In this document: in pieces, positions 9,501 through 17,295 of the stretch
Numbering within the stretch: the first letter of the stretch is position 1
How the letters are laid out: each line of letters begins with the position of its first letter
Assembly (NCBI GenBank): GCA_023954095.1
Contig: JAMLIQ010000013.1
Coordinates: 1 to 51,527, forward strand
Length of the DNA stretch: 51,527 nucleotides
Direction: 5' to 3'
DNA from: Burkholderiaceae bacterium
GTDB taxonomy: Bacteria; Pseudomonadota; Gammaproteobacteria; Burkholderiales; Burkholderiaceae_C
Position numbers and translations under genes: made by a program
The notes under the pieces: generated by a model
Seen by the model: the letters and a program-made list of their open reading frames with translations, nothing else
The model's database searches: none
Told to the model about the DNA's origin: nothing

Positions 9501-9816
9501 CCATGGAATCGGATTTGCGCTGGATGATTTTGGCACCGGCTATTCGTCCCTGGCCTACCTGCGGCGTCTGCCGCTGGATCTGCTCAAGATCGACCGCGCC
9601 TTTGTGCGCGACATCCTGATCGACCCGAACGTTGCTGCCATTGCCCACACCATCGTGGCGCTGGCGCACAGTCTGGGGCTCGCCGTGGTGGCCGAAGGTG
9701 TGGAGGAGCAGGGGCAGTTCGAGTTCTTGATGAAACAGGGCTGTACGGGCTACCAGGGGTACTTGTTTGGCCGACCGGTGCCCTCGCAGGAACTGCTGCC
9801 TCCGCCCGCATCCTGA
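6595..9816 (+). CDS. NIT-HAMP-PAS-PAS-GGDEF-EAL c-di-GMP turnover protein
   Basis: Membrane sensor that probably makes and/or degrades cyclic di-GMP; 1,073 residues from the ATG at 6595 (a GTG at 6562 is possible). One membrane helix lies at about residues 11-32. A periplasmic nitrate/nitrite-sensing-like (NIT) helical domain with the LVHEVQLERG segment extends to about 300, and a second helix spans about 313-340. HAMP and two PAS domains follow (starting near 404 and 519). The GGDEF motif at 723-727 is intact, with an inhibitory RxxD site five residues before it. The EAL motif at 855-857 is followed by the ELTES, DDFGTGYSS and AEGVE motifs, so both activities look possible. The ligand is not known. 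Confidence 0.92.
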   Translation: MKARLQSIPIGQRIALALALPMAGFLFFVLWVLVSHQRTAHDMRNLREMAELAASVGSLVHEVQLERGLSAAFLGSGGTDFLLSQAVRHARTDEQLAALEQTLQRLDLGRFDERLRSRIADAQVQWKAFAAWRREAAARDVTPEVQLARYSAAVHALIGIVQEMYFLGSDAAISRTIYAFVNLMQAKELAGIERALGATFFAAPTVDALSRQMFVSQIDRQSLFLEQFRFFSDTASVQYLEQSLADTKAAEIERLRGLVFQRLPARQRAAEGATAHWLEVMTWKIEQLRQVEDRLAQALIVQAKSAEEAARKTVFWSGTAALTGLFVAVLFAGAMARGIILPIERITLSMNRLATQKDGDTEVEIVDHQRGDEIGEMARATLVFRDNLVRIAQAEERLKNAVILRLHHKALGAISQGVLIVDAQGLVTFANAALATITGYAPEAIVGRKPDFLCAQVQDNACLEDSNGMPCVLEGRRSDGQPFWFEAMVSPVLDGEGVATHSVVVLRDITESRRVEQEMRIAATAFESLHGMIVTDARGTILRVNRAFTRMTGYAADEVIGRTPAMFKSGRHDAAFYVQMWKSLADRGAWFGEIWDRRKNGEVYPLLQSISAVRGDDGQVTHYVAAFSDISERKEAEEQIRHLAFYDPLTHLPNRRLLLDRLQQAMALGERTGGRGALLFIDLDQFKALNDTLGHDVGDLLLIEVARRLQDAIRASDTAARLGGDEFVVMLEELAHDATEAAEQARVVAEKVLAVLNETYVLAGHELRSTPSIGVTLFAGQRATVDELLRQADLAMYQSKSAGRNALRFFDPQMQAVVTERVQLDADLRTSLEQGHFRLHFQAQVDGQGRMTGAEALLRWEHPQRGRVLPGDFIPLAEETGFIVPLGDWVLEAACQELAQWATNPATAGLSMSVNVSARQFQQPTFVEGVLAVLRSTGANPLRLRLELTESLLLSDAEGAIVKMLELKAHGIGFALDDFGTGYSSLAYLRRLPLDLLKIDRAFVRDILIDPNVAAIAHTIVALAHSLGLAVVAEGVEEQGQFEFLMKQGCTGYQGYLFGRPVPSQELLPPPAS

Positions 9817-9861
9817 ACTGCCCCCCGTCGATGAGGGAAAGCCTTATCCTCGGGGTTTCCT

Positions 9862-11145
9862 ATGAACCCACTTCAACTCTTTTTGCCCTGCGCCGCTGGC
9901 GTGGAGGGTTTTCTGGCCGACGAGGTACACCAGATCACCGGCCTGACCGGCAGTGATCTGCTTACCGGGCGCGGCGGTGTGCTGCTGCGCGCCTCCTGGC
10001 GGGACGCGATGCTGCTCAACCTGTACAGCCGCCTGGCGCAGCGCGTGCTGGTGCAATTGGCGCACCGCCCATACCGCAGCGAAAACGACCTGTATGAAGC
10101 CGCCAGCAGTGTGGCCTGGGAGGTTTGGTTCACGACGCGCCACACCTTCAAGGTCGAGGTGACGGCGCAGCACAGCCCGCTGCAAAGCCTGAACTTTGCC
10201 GGCTTGCGCGTGAAGGACGCCGTAGCGGACCGTTTTCGCGCCAAGAGCGGCGTGCGCCCGGACGTGAACACCCAGTGGCCGGACGTCCGCGTCCACCTGC
10301 ACCTGACTACTGACGAGGCGACGATCTATATCGATACCTCGGGTGAGCCCCTGTTCAAGCGGGGCTGGCGCGAGGACAAGGGTGACGCACCGCTCAAGGA
10401 GACCCTGGCTGCCGCCATGATCGCCGCCAGCGGGTGGGACCCGCATGGTGATGCGCCCGTGCCGCTCTACGACCCCTGCTGCGGCAGTGGCACGGTGCTC
10501 ATCGAGGCGGCGCAGATCGCCTGCTGCATCGCCCCGGGCATGCGCAGGCGCTTTGCTTTCGAGAAGCTTCTGCCGTTCCAGCCGCACGTCTGGGATGCTA
10601 TTAAAACAGAAGCTAAAGACGTACAGCAGAAAGGCGCTGTCGCAATTTTTGGTAGTGATGTATCGCACCGTATGGTCGATTTCGCCCAGCGCAATGCCGA
10701 ACGCGCAGGCGTAGCGGGCGCTGTACAACTGCGCGGCGGCGATGCACTGCAGCGCATGCCGCCGTGTGAGACGCCGGGGATCATGCTGCTCAACCCGCCC
10801 TATGGCGAGCGCATTGCAGCCGCCGGTGCGGCCGGGCAGAACGCCTCGGAGCGTGCCGCCCAGCGCGCCCAGGGCGACGCCGTGGGCCGTGAGGCCGCGC
10901 ATACCGACGACGGCGGCGAGTTCTTCAGCCAACTGGCCGCGCACTGGAAGAAGAACTATGCAGGCTGGACCGCCTGGATGCTCACACCCGACCTCAAGTT
11001 GCCCAGCAAGATGCGCCTGAAGGAATCACGTCGTGTGCCCCTGTGGAACGGCCCGATCGAATGCCGCCTGTTTCGCTTCGACATGGTCAAGGGCACCGCG
11101 CGCGCGCGTCCAGGCTCTGCGGAGCCTGGAGTGGCCGATGCTTGA
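9862..11145 (+). CDS. rlmL: THUMP-domain 23S rRNA (guanine-N2) methyltransferase, RlmL/YcbY N-terminal type
   Basis: SAM-dependent RNA methyltransferase corresponding to the N-terminal half of E. coli RlmL (m2G2445 of 23S rRNA). The 427-residue protein has an N-terminal ferredoxin-like/THUMP region, the bridge LFKRGWRE, the SAM-binding motif DPCCGSGT near residue 205 and the catalytic NPPYGER motif near 310. The C-terminal RlmK half is not fused here. An AT-rich stretch at 10597-10651, coding for the residues between the SAM motif and the NPPY motif, resembles a dispersed repeat also seen in thiL, pncC and gph. It may be an in-frame insertion. The stop overlaps the next gene by 8 bases. Confidence 0.88.
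   Translation: MNPLQLFLPCAAGVEGFLADEVHQITGLTGSDLLTGRGGVLLRASWRDAMLLNLYSRLAQRVLVQLAHRPYRSENDLYEAASSVAWEVWFTTRHTFKVEVTAQHSPLQSLNFAGLRVKDAVADRFRAKSGVRPDVNTQWPDVRVHLHLTTDEATIYIDTSGEPLFKRGWREDKGDAPLKETLAAAMIAASGWDPHGDAPVPLYDPCCGSGTVLIEAAQIACCIAPGMRRRFAFEKLLPFQPHVWDAIKTEAKDVQQKGAVAIFGSDVSHRMVDFAQRNAERAGVAGAVQLRGGDALQRMPPCETPGIMLLNPPYGERIAAAGAAGQNASERAAQRAQGDAVGREAAHTDDGGEFFSQLAAHWKKNYAGWTAWMLTPDLKLPSKMRLKESRRVPLWNGPIECRLFRFDMVKGTARARPGSAEPGVADA
10597..10651 (-). repeat. Diverged copy of a ~50-bp dispersed repeat inside rlmL
   Basis: Read on the minus strand this stretch aligns to the copies at 19584 and 48525. It shares CAGCGCC, an AGCT block followed by a T-rich run, and an ending TTTTAATAGC that matches TTTTTGATAGC in the pncC copy. 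It is more AT-rich than the surrounding gene and stays in frame. Divergence is substantial, so membership is probable rather than certain. Confidence 0.45.
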
Positions 11146-11590
11146 GTTGCAGGGGCCTGTGCAGGTGCCTGTGGCCAGGCCGGTGGTGATCGACACCAAC
11201 ATCGTGCTTGATCTGCTGGTGTTTGCCGACGAGGCGGTAGCGCCCCTCAAGCCTCAGCTGGCCAGCGGCGCGTTGCAGTGGATTGCCGCGCCTGCCATGC
11301 GCGTCGAGCTTGAGCGCGTGCTGGGCTATCCGCAGATTGCCCCCCGCCTCGCCTACTACGGGCTGAGCGCAGCACAGGTGCTGCAGGCTTTCGATGTCCA
11401 GACACGTACGGTGGACCCTGCGCCGCGCGCCAGCGCCATCTGCAAAGACCCGGACGACCAGCAGTTCATCGATCTGGCCGTGCAGCACGGCGCCATCCTG
11501 CTCAGCAAGGACCGCGCCGTGCTCAATTTGCGCAAGCGCCTGCAGGCGCTCGGGGTCGAGCTTGGTCAGACCATGGGAGCACTTGCTTGA
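11138..11590 (+). CDS. PIN-domain protein, putative toxin-antitoxin toxin component
   Basis: Probable Mg2+-dependent ribonuclease of the PIN family, in the group often labelled toxin component of a toxin-antitoxin system. The 150-residue protein starts with VVIDTNIVLDLL, giving the first catalytic Asp. It continues with an acidic ARVE-like segment (MRVELERVL) and ends with DPDDQQFIDLAV and LLSKDRAVL, which supply the remaining acidic residues. It overlaps the end of the rlmL gene by 8 bases and has no adjacent antitoxin-like gene, so a housekeeping RNA-processing role is as likely as toxicity. The ATG at 11138 is the natural start. Confidence 0.8.
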   Translation: MLELQGPVQVPVARPVVIDTNIVLDLLVFADEAVAPLKPQLASGALQWIAAPAMRVELERVLGYPQIAPRLAYYGLSAAQVLQAFDVQTRTVDPAPRASAICKDPDDQQFIDLAVQHGAILLSKDRAVLNLRKRLQALGVELGQTMGALA

Positions 11591-11635
11591 GCACTGCGCT
11601 ACTGTGCGCTTGATGATGCCTTGAGCGATGTTCTC

Positions 11636-13723
11636 CTACGGCAAGAGCTGGCGTATGCGCATGTCATTCAGCGCCAGTTCGCTTGCCCAGGTTGACATGT
11701 GATCGTCGTCCCAATAGAGAAGGTTTCCGTTACGCAACCCATAGCACTGCGCCTCGTCGCAGAAGAGGTTAATCGGGTCGTACACCTGAAGCTCCGGGTT
11801 GTCTGCTTGGATGTGCGCCACCAGTTGCCGATACAACGCCTGCCTTTCATCGACCTTAGATCTATCCTGCTGGCAACTGGAAAGGGTTTTCTTGGAGATA
11901 GACAAGGGGCGCGTGACCAAACAACCCCGGGGATCCTCTCCCAATTCTGGCGGATCGATCACAAATACAACCTTCTTTTGTCGCAACAACAGCGCCTTCA
12001 CGAACTGTGAGTAGCCTTTCTGGAACATTTGTGCTTGTGTGGCAGTAGAACCATCCAACGCGAATATCGAGTAACTGCTGGGGCCTTCCACGCCATAGCC
12101 CTCCCCAGAGAAGTACATTGGGCCTCGTGAGTCAAGGACCACCGTCTGAATGGTCGGGTACTGCGCAAGCACCTTCAGGGCTTCCTCAGGCAAGGCATTG
12201 CAGCCTTTGTTCACCTTCCCGTCCCTGACGGAGTGGCTCATAAGAGGAGGGCAGCCATGGTTCCCGATCAGCATAGATTTGATCGATACTTTTCCTAAAG
12301 CCGCCGCGCTGTTCAGGGACATTGCGTGACTGTCTCCCACGAACAGCACTTCTGGAGCAGACGTATTGGCCAGGCAGACCGCGTTAGGGCCTATTGAAAA
12401 ATTGAGGAATTTCTCGCAGGAACCATCGGACAGCCGCGTGTTTAGCGGCTCAATGGTCTGGCCCAACAATGCGAGGTTCACTTTGGAATCGAGTCTGAAT
12501 GCGAAGCCATTTTGGTTGTTGGTGTACCAGCCCAAAGCACCGATGGCTCCCATGAGCGCGCACAGCATCGGCACTATCAGCCGGTGTTTGCCAAAGCGGA
12601 TGCCTCGCTCGACAAACCGATAGGTGAGCCACGCGAACAAGATGGACAGCAGCACCGCACCGAGGCGAATCTCTGCACGCGGGGTTCCTCCTTCCATGAT
12701 GTGTGCGTAGGTCAACAGGGGTGAGTGCCACAGGTACAGTGGAAAACTGATCAAGCCGAACCAGACGGCCAAGCGGTTGGCGAGCACGACCCGATTGAAC
12801 CAGGCTCGAGGACCGGCCGAAATAATCAGTACGGCGCCCAGAACGGGGACGATGGCCCATTTGCCAGGAAATCCTAGCTCTGGTTTGATTTTCATGAAAC
12901 CAAACGCCAGCATCGCGGCACCGGCCAGCGCGAGTGCATTTGCCAATGCAAGGCCGTCTCCTGCAGGCTCGCTGCGAAACAGTATTCGGTGAATTCCGTG
13001 ATCGAGCTTGTTTTTTAGTACGCCGAAGGTGGGGTGTTTGTGCAGCGAGGCCCAAGCCAGCAGGCCGCCACACAGAAGCTCCCAAAATCGGGTCTGAGGT
13101 GAAAAGAACGTGGCTGTGGAATTTCTGTGACTTCCGTGAATATTCAAGGCCAGAGATGCGGCGGCAAATGCCAAGGTCAGCGTCAATAGATTGTATTTTC
13201 TTTTCCAGGCAAATATAAGCAATAGAGGCCAAACAATATAAAACTGCTCTTCAATGCCGAGGCTCCACAAATGAAACAGCGGTTTGAAGGCGGTAGCGAT
13301 GTCGAAATATCCAGCCTCGCTCCATAATGCAAAGTTGGAGACAAAAAATGCGCCCGCTGCGGTATGTCGGCCAAGGTGTGCAAGTTCATCAGGTAGCAAG
13401 ACAAACCAGCCAGTCGCGTAAGAGGCTATGAGCACGACGAGCAGCGCGGGGAAAATGCGCTTGACGCGGCGGGCATAGAACTCCCGCAAGCTAAAAGATT
13501 CCGTCTGCAGGTTGTCGAAGATGATAGTCGAAATCAGGAAGCCAGATATCACAAAGAAAATATCGACCCCAATGAACCCACCGTGAATCCAAGTGGGTTC
13601 AGCATGAAAAACGACGACCGATAGAACTGCAATGGCTCGAAGACCATCAATATCGGCGCGATATTTTGGATGTGATAATGAATGAGTGAAAGAGTGCATT
13701 GGAATGGTCGTCGGGGAAACCAT
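11636..13723 (-). CDS. Acyltransferase-3 family membrane protein with SGNH domain (OafA/YrhL type)
   Basis: Integral membrane O-acyltransferase that probably acetylates a cell-surface glycan such as O-antigen. The 695-residue protein begins with the family signature YRADIDGLRAIAVLSVVVFH. It continues through about ten hydrophobic helices (VDIFFVISGFLIS, LWSLGIEEQFY and others), then a periplasmic SGNH hydrolase-like domain with the GDSHA motif and a C-terminal DDDHMS carrying the Asp and His. Start candidates are ATG at 13723 and ATG at 13699; neither has a clear ribosome-binding site. GC content is visibly lower than in neighbouring genes, which suggests horizontal acquisition, as is common for surface-glycan genes. 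Confidence 0.88.
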   Translation of the reverse strand: MVSPTTIPMHSFTHSLSHPKYRADIDGLRAIAVLSVVVFHAEPTWIHGGFIGVDIFFVISGFLISTIIFDNLQTESFSLREFYARRVKRIFPALLVVLIASYATGWFVLLPDELAHLGRHTAAGAFFVSNFALWSEAGYFDIATAFKPLFHLWSLGIEEQFYIVWPLLLIFAWKRKYNLLTLTLAFAAASLALNIHGSHRNSTATFFSPQTRFWELLCGGLLAWASLHKHPTFGVLKNKLDHGIHRILFRSEPAGDGLALANALALAGAAMLAFGFMKIKPELGFPGKWAIVPVLGAVLIISAGPRAWFNRVVLANRLAVWFGLISFPLYLWHSPLLTYAHIMEGGTPRAEIRLGAVLLSILFAWLTYRFVERGIRFGKHRLIVPMLCALMGAIGALGWYTNNQNGFAFRLDSKVNLALLGQTIEPLNTRLSDGSCEKFLNFSIGPNAVCLANTSAPEVLFVGDSHAMSLNSAAALGKVSIKSMLIGNHGCPPLMSHSVRDGKVNKGCNALPEEALKVLAQYPTIQTVVLDSRGPMYFSGEGYGVEGPSSYSIFALDGSTATQAQMFQKGYSQFVKALLLRQKKVVFVIDPPELGEDPRGCLVTRPLSISKKTLSSCQQDRSKVDERQALYRQLVAHIQADNPELQVYDPINLFCDEAQCYGLRNGNLLYWDDDHMSTWASELALNDMRIRQLLP

Positions 13724-13803
13724 CGCAGTAGTCTTGCGTTGGCAGAAAGTCGGGCGGAGGAATACCTGCTTATGGGGCGGCAGAACTGAGTGTGCGAGAA
13801 ATC

Positions 13804-14469
13804 CTATCGCTGAAACCCCCGCATTTCTCCCCAGGCCTCGAACGGGTCGCGTTCGGTGCGCAAGGCATTGATGGGTGCGCCGTCGTCGCGCCAGCCCAGG
13901 GCGAGGCCTGCAAAAAGCATGCGTTCGACAGGCAGGTTCAGAAAGCGCGCCACGGGCTGCGATCGGAAGGCCCAGTATTCCTGCGCACAGGTGTCCAGGC
14001 CCTGCTCCACGGCCAGCAGCATCACCGTCTGCAGGTAAATGCCCAGGTCGGCCCATTGCGGTGGTCCCATGCGGCGGTCCACGCTCAGGAAAATGCCGAC
14101 GGGGGCGCCGAAGAACGTAGCGTTCTTTGCCATCTGGCGCAGGCGGGCCTCTTTGTCCTCGCGGGGGATGTTGATCGTGGCATAGAGCTGCTCGGCGTTG
14201 CGAAAGCGCCGCGTGCGGTAGGGTTCCCACAGGTTGGGGGGATAGACCGCATATTCCGGCTGGTCCTGCCAGGGCTCGGAGGCCAACAGGTGCAGGAGCT
14301 GCGCCAGCGGCTCGCCCGCCAGTGCGTGTACGTGCCAGGGTTGCAGGTTGCCGCCCGAGGGCGCGCGCGCCGCCTGTTCCAGCAGGGTGCGCACCACGGC
14401 AGCGGGTGGCTCTTCGGGTTTGAAGGCTCGGATCGATATCCGGCGCTGCACTGCGTCGGAGACTTTCAT
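13804..14469 (-). CDS. Nitroreductase family protein
   Basis: FMN-dependent NAD(P)H oxidoreductase of the nitroreductase superfamily, 221 residues. It has the N-terminal RRISIRAF segment and the FMN-binding APSGGNLQPW motif near residue 37. The C-terminal LGWRDD segment is usual for family members that reduce nitro or enone substrates. The start overlaps the stop of the upstream nitrilase by 4 bases, so the two are probably made together. The real substrate cannot be told from sequence. Confidence 0.9.
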   Translation of the reverse strand: MKVSDAVQRRISIRAFKPEEPPAAVVRTLLEQAARAPSGGNLQPWHVHALAGEPLAQLLHLLASEPWQDQPEYAVYPPNLWEPYRTRRFRNAEQLYATINIPREDKEARLRQMAKNATFFGAPVGIFLSVDRRMGPPQWADLGIYLQTVMLLAVEQGLDTCAQEYWAFRSQPVARFLNLPVERMLFAGLALGWRDDGAPINALRTERDPFEAWGEMRGFQR

Positions 14470-15428
14470 GGTGCTGCGTCCGGTGCCCCGGTGGCGGCGC
14501 CAGGGGCGGCCAGTACGGCGCGTTGCGGCGCCGTGTTGACGGCGAGCTGGAATACATCGGGCCGTGCATAGTGGCCCACGGGGTCAAAATCCATCTGTGC
14601 ACGGGGGATGTCGTCCAGGTCGATCTCGGCCGTGAGAAGGACATCCTCGCCGTATACCGGACCGGTCAGCACCTTGCCCATGGGATTGATGATGCAGCTG
14701 CCGCCGCGCATCAGCAGGGTGTCGGGGGCCTCGGGGAGACGATTGTGCAGGGCTTCCATGGGGAGTTGTTCACGGCGCAGGTGCTGGCAGCTCGACAACA
14801 CGAAACAGCGGCCCTCCATGGCGACGTGCTGCATGGTGCTGATCCAGGTGTCGCGGTCGTCGGCTGTGGGTGCGCAATACAGCGCCACACGTTGCTGGTA
14901 CATGGCCATGCGCAGCGCGGGCATGTAGTTTTCCCAGCAGATCACGGCGCCGAGCTTGCCGAAAGGCGTGTCCACGGCCTTGAGCGTGGAGCCGTCGCCA
15001 TAGCCCCACACCAGGCGCTCCAGCGCCGTGGGCATGAGCTTGCGGTGGTGGCCGAGCACGGTGCCCTCAGGCCCCAGGTACACGGCGGTGCAGTACAGCG
15101 TGCCGCCATCGCGTTCGATGATGCCGACGCAGACATAGAGCTTGTGCGCGCCTGCGGCCTGGGCCAGCTGGGCAATTTCGGGGCCGTCCAGCGCCACGGC
15201 CGCCTCGTAGTATTTGAGGAAATCCTGGCGCCCCTCGGGCGTGCGCGCGCCGATGAAAATGTGAAAGTCGGCTCCCTTGGGGTAGCCGCCGATGAAGGCC
15301 TCGGGAAACACCAGCACCTGCGCGCCGCGTGCTGCGGCTTCTGCCATCAGGGTTTCGGCCTTGGCCACGGTCGCGGAGGTGTTGAACAGTACGGTAGCGG
15401 TCTGCGCCACGGCGGCAATCAGTTTCAT
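14466..15428 (-). CDS. Nitrilase / carbon-nitrogen hydrolase family protein
   Basis: Cytoplasmic hydrolase that converts a nitrile to the acid plus ammonia. The catalytic triad is visible in the 320-residue protein: Glu in FPEAFIGGYPKG, Lys in HHRKLMPT and Cys in VICWENYMP. These segments match true nitrilases (aliphatic or arylacetonitrile type) more closely than amidases. The ATG has a good Shine-Dalgarno sequence (AGGAGACATCCG) before it. It is translationally coupled to a nitroreductase and stands downstream of a kinase-like gene on the same strand, with a gap of about 60 bp. Confidence 0.9.
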   Translation of the reverse strand: MKLIAAVAQTATVLFNTSATVAKAETLMAEAAARGAQVLVFPEAFIGGYPKGADFHIFIGARTPEGRQDFLKYYEAAVALDGPEIAQLAQAAGAHKLYVCVGIIERDGGTLYCTAVYLGPEGTVLGHHRKLMPTALERLVWGYGDGSTLKAVDTPFGKLGAVICWENYMPALRMAMYQQRVALYCAPTADDRDTWISTMQHVAMEGRCFVLSSCQHLRREQLPMEALHNRLPEAPDTLLMRGGSCIINPMGKVLTGPVYGEDVLLTAEIDLDDIPRAQMDFDPVGHYARPDVFQLAVNTAPQRAVLAAPGAATGAPDAAP

Positions 15429-15486
15429 CGGATGTCTCCTGTCAGTTGGCAGACGCCAGTGTGGCGCCGTATGCGCACACGGGCTG

Positions 15487-16314
15487 TCATGCGGGTATCA
15501 CGGGCGTCAAAAGGTCGTACGCGGCGCGTGCGCGCTGCAGATCGCGTCCCAGGCGGCGGCTTTGGGGCAGGTGGCCTAGCCAGGCCAGGCGGGCAATGCT
15601 GTGGGCCAGCGTGGACTGCATGTCGGCGGGCTGCTGCGCAAGCCAGGCTGCCCACAGCAGGCGGGCCGTCTCCAGCGCCCCGCTCTCGCGCAGGTAGAGC
15701 GCGGTGGAATGCACAAAACACAGCGCGTCGCGGGCCTGGCAGTGCGCCAATGGCAGTGCGCGGGTGGGGTCGTCCTCGAAGTCGATGAAGCCCACCACCC
15801 CGTCGGGGCAGCGCACCAGGTTGCGCGCAAAGGCCTGGCTCAGGCTGGTGCCCGTGCTGTGCACCTGTTGCAGGGCCTCCAGGCCCTGGCGCCACAACGC
15901 CAGCACGGCTTGTGGCCCCTGTGGCATGGCCGCATGCAGCTCGCCGTCCAGCGAGGGAGCGGGTTCGCCGGGGCGGCCCAGGTGGCGCAGCAGCAGGCCG
16001 TCCTCCTGCCGGGCCAGCAGCACGGGCACCCGCAGGCCCCGCGCCGCCAGGTCGTACAGGCGCCGGGCTTCGGTGGCAATGGCCGCCGTGCCGCCCAGGT
16101 TGGGGACGGGGCGCAGCACCTGCAGACGCGCCAGTCGGGCCAGTGCGCCCAGCACGCGGTAGCGCCCCATGCCGTGGCGCGGCCCGGCTTTTTTCAGCCA
16201 GACCTGCTCTCCGTCGAGCATGTAGCGCGCCACGTTGGCATGCTGCAGGGCCAGTTGCTGGCGGAGGAAGGCGGCGTAATCGTGTGCAGGGGGCGTGTCA
16301 GTGTCGTGCGGCAT
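15487..16314 (-). CDS. Kinase-fold protein, possibly catalytically degenerate
   Basis: Conserved 275-residue protein that looks like a small APH/Kdo-kinase-like fold. A Lys-rich strand (VWLKKAGPRHGMGRYR) and a downstream Glu (IATEARRL) fit the ATP-binding Lys-Glu pair. FARNLV and GFIDFEDDP fit the magnesium-binding Asn and Asp. The usual HxD catalytic base before the Asn is not apparent: the segment reads SLSQAFARN. It may be a pseudokinase or use another mechanism. Context (nitrilase downstream, YecA protein divergent) does not reveal the substrate; a lipid or lipopolysaccharide core kinase is one possibility. Confidence 0.6.
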   Translation of the reverse strand: MPHDTDTPPAHDYAAFLRQQLALQHANVARYMLDGEQVWLKKAGPRHGMGRYRVLGALARLARLQVLRPVPNLGGTAAIATEARRLYDLAARGLRVPVLLARQEDGLLLRHLGRPGEPAPSLDGELHAAMPQGPQAVLALWRQGLEALQQVHSTGTSLSQAFARNLVRCPDGVVGFIDFEDDPTRALPLAHCQARDALCFVHSTALYLRESGALETARLLWAAWLAQQPADMQSTLAHSIARLAWLGHLPQSRRLGRDLQRARAAYDLLTPVIPA

Positions 16315-16461
16315 GGGCAGTGCAATAGGGGTTTCCGGCCAGCGGGCGGGCTACACTTGCCGCCGTGCGCGGGCTGGCCCTGCGCGCCATCCCCCACGGC
16401 GCTGCCATGTGGCACCACCCGGGGCATCATAAAAGCCTTTGCACCCAGAACGGAGCTCTCC

Positions 16462-17283
16462 ATGACTGAAACCGCCACTCCCGACGCCGGTGCACCGGCC
16501 CTTGGCCCCGACGAGCTCGATGAACTCGACACCCTGCTGGACGATTTGCGCACGCGCGGCGAAGAGATCCCACAGTGGGAGTTTTGCGACGGTTTCATGG
16601 CCGCGCTGGTGTGCACCCGTCGGCCCATCGGCCCGGCCGAATACCTGCCCATGCTGCTGGGCGATGGTGAGGCCCTGGAACTGGCCGAGGGTGAGCCCCT
16701 GCCGCTGCTCGAAGCCTTTGCCGATGCGGCGCAGCAGGCGCGTTTTCTCGAACTGTGGATGCGCCGCTGGAACGAGGTGCAGGCGCAACTGGATGCCGAC
16801 GTCAAGTCGCTCGACGAGGATCAGGCGTATGCCCCCGAGGCCATGGACATGCGCGGTGCGGTCGCCAGCCTGCCCGAAGAGGAGCGTGCCGAGCTCGAAG
16901 GACAGGAGATTCCCTCTTTTGCGCAGGTGTGGGCGCTGGGCTTCATGTTTGCGGTGGAAAACTGGCCCGACGAATGGGCCGCGCCGCGCGACAAGGAAGC
17001 CGCGCAGTGGCTCGATGATGCGATGGAACACATCGTTGCGCTGACCGAAGACGACACGGGCAAGCCCGAAATCTGCATGTACAGCGACGACGGCCCGCCC
17101 AGCACCAGCAAGGCCCGTGTGGAAGCCTTTGGCGAAGCCATCTGGGCCGTGTACGACCTGCGCCGGATCTGGAAAAGCATGGGCCCGCGCGTGGAGACCC
17201 TGCGCAAGCCGCCGGCGCCTGGCCGCAACGACCCGTGCTGGTGCGGCAGCGGCAAGAAGTTCAAGAAGTGCCACGGCGCCTGA
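16462..17283 (+). CDS. YecA/UPF0149 family protein with C-terminal SEC-C zinc motif
   Basis: Cytoplasmic protein of 273 residues. The first 200 or so form an acidic, mostly helical UPF0149/YecA domain (EFCDGFMAALVC, PAEYLPMLLG). The last 20 residues are a SEC-C zinc-binding motif (NDPCWCGSGKKFKKCHG), the same metal-binding tail used by SecA to contact SecB and ribosomes. A role near ribosomes or the Sec pathway is plausible for the family but not proven. The ATG is preceded by CGGAG. A GGCGCC-TGA-GGCGCC repeat spans the stop codon, with a convergent gene immediately after. Confidence 0.85.
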   Translation: MTETATPDAGAPALGPDELDELDTLLDDLRTRGEEIPQWEFCDGFMAALVCTRRPIGPAEYLPMLLGDGEALELAEGEPLPLLEAFADAAQQARFLELWMRRWNEVQAQLDADVKSLDEDQAYAPEAMDMRGAVASLPEEERAELEGQEIPSFAQVWALGFMFAVENWPDEWAAPRDKEAAQWLDDAMEHIVALTEDDTGKPEICMYSDDGPPSTSKARVEAFGEAIWAVYDLRRIWKSMGPRVETLRKPPAPGRNDPCWCGSGKKFKKCHGA

Positions 17284-17295
17284 GGCGCCTTGGCT

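Noticed and set aside
13724-14644. N-terminal extension of the acyltransferase frame
   Set aside because: The extra 300 codons run antisense through none but alternate frames of the nitroreductase and nitrilase and are Arg/Pro-rich; the real protein starts at the YRADIDGLRA region.
17275-17289. GGCGCC-TGA-GGCGCC as an intrinsic terminator
   Set aside because: The stem is short, overlaps the stop codon and has no T-run; it may be chance in GC-rich DNA.
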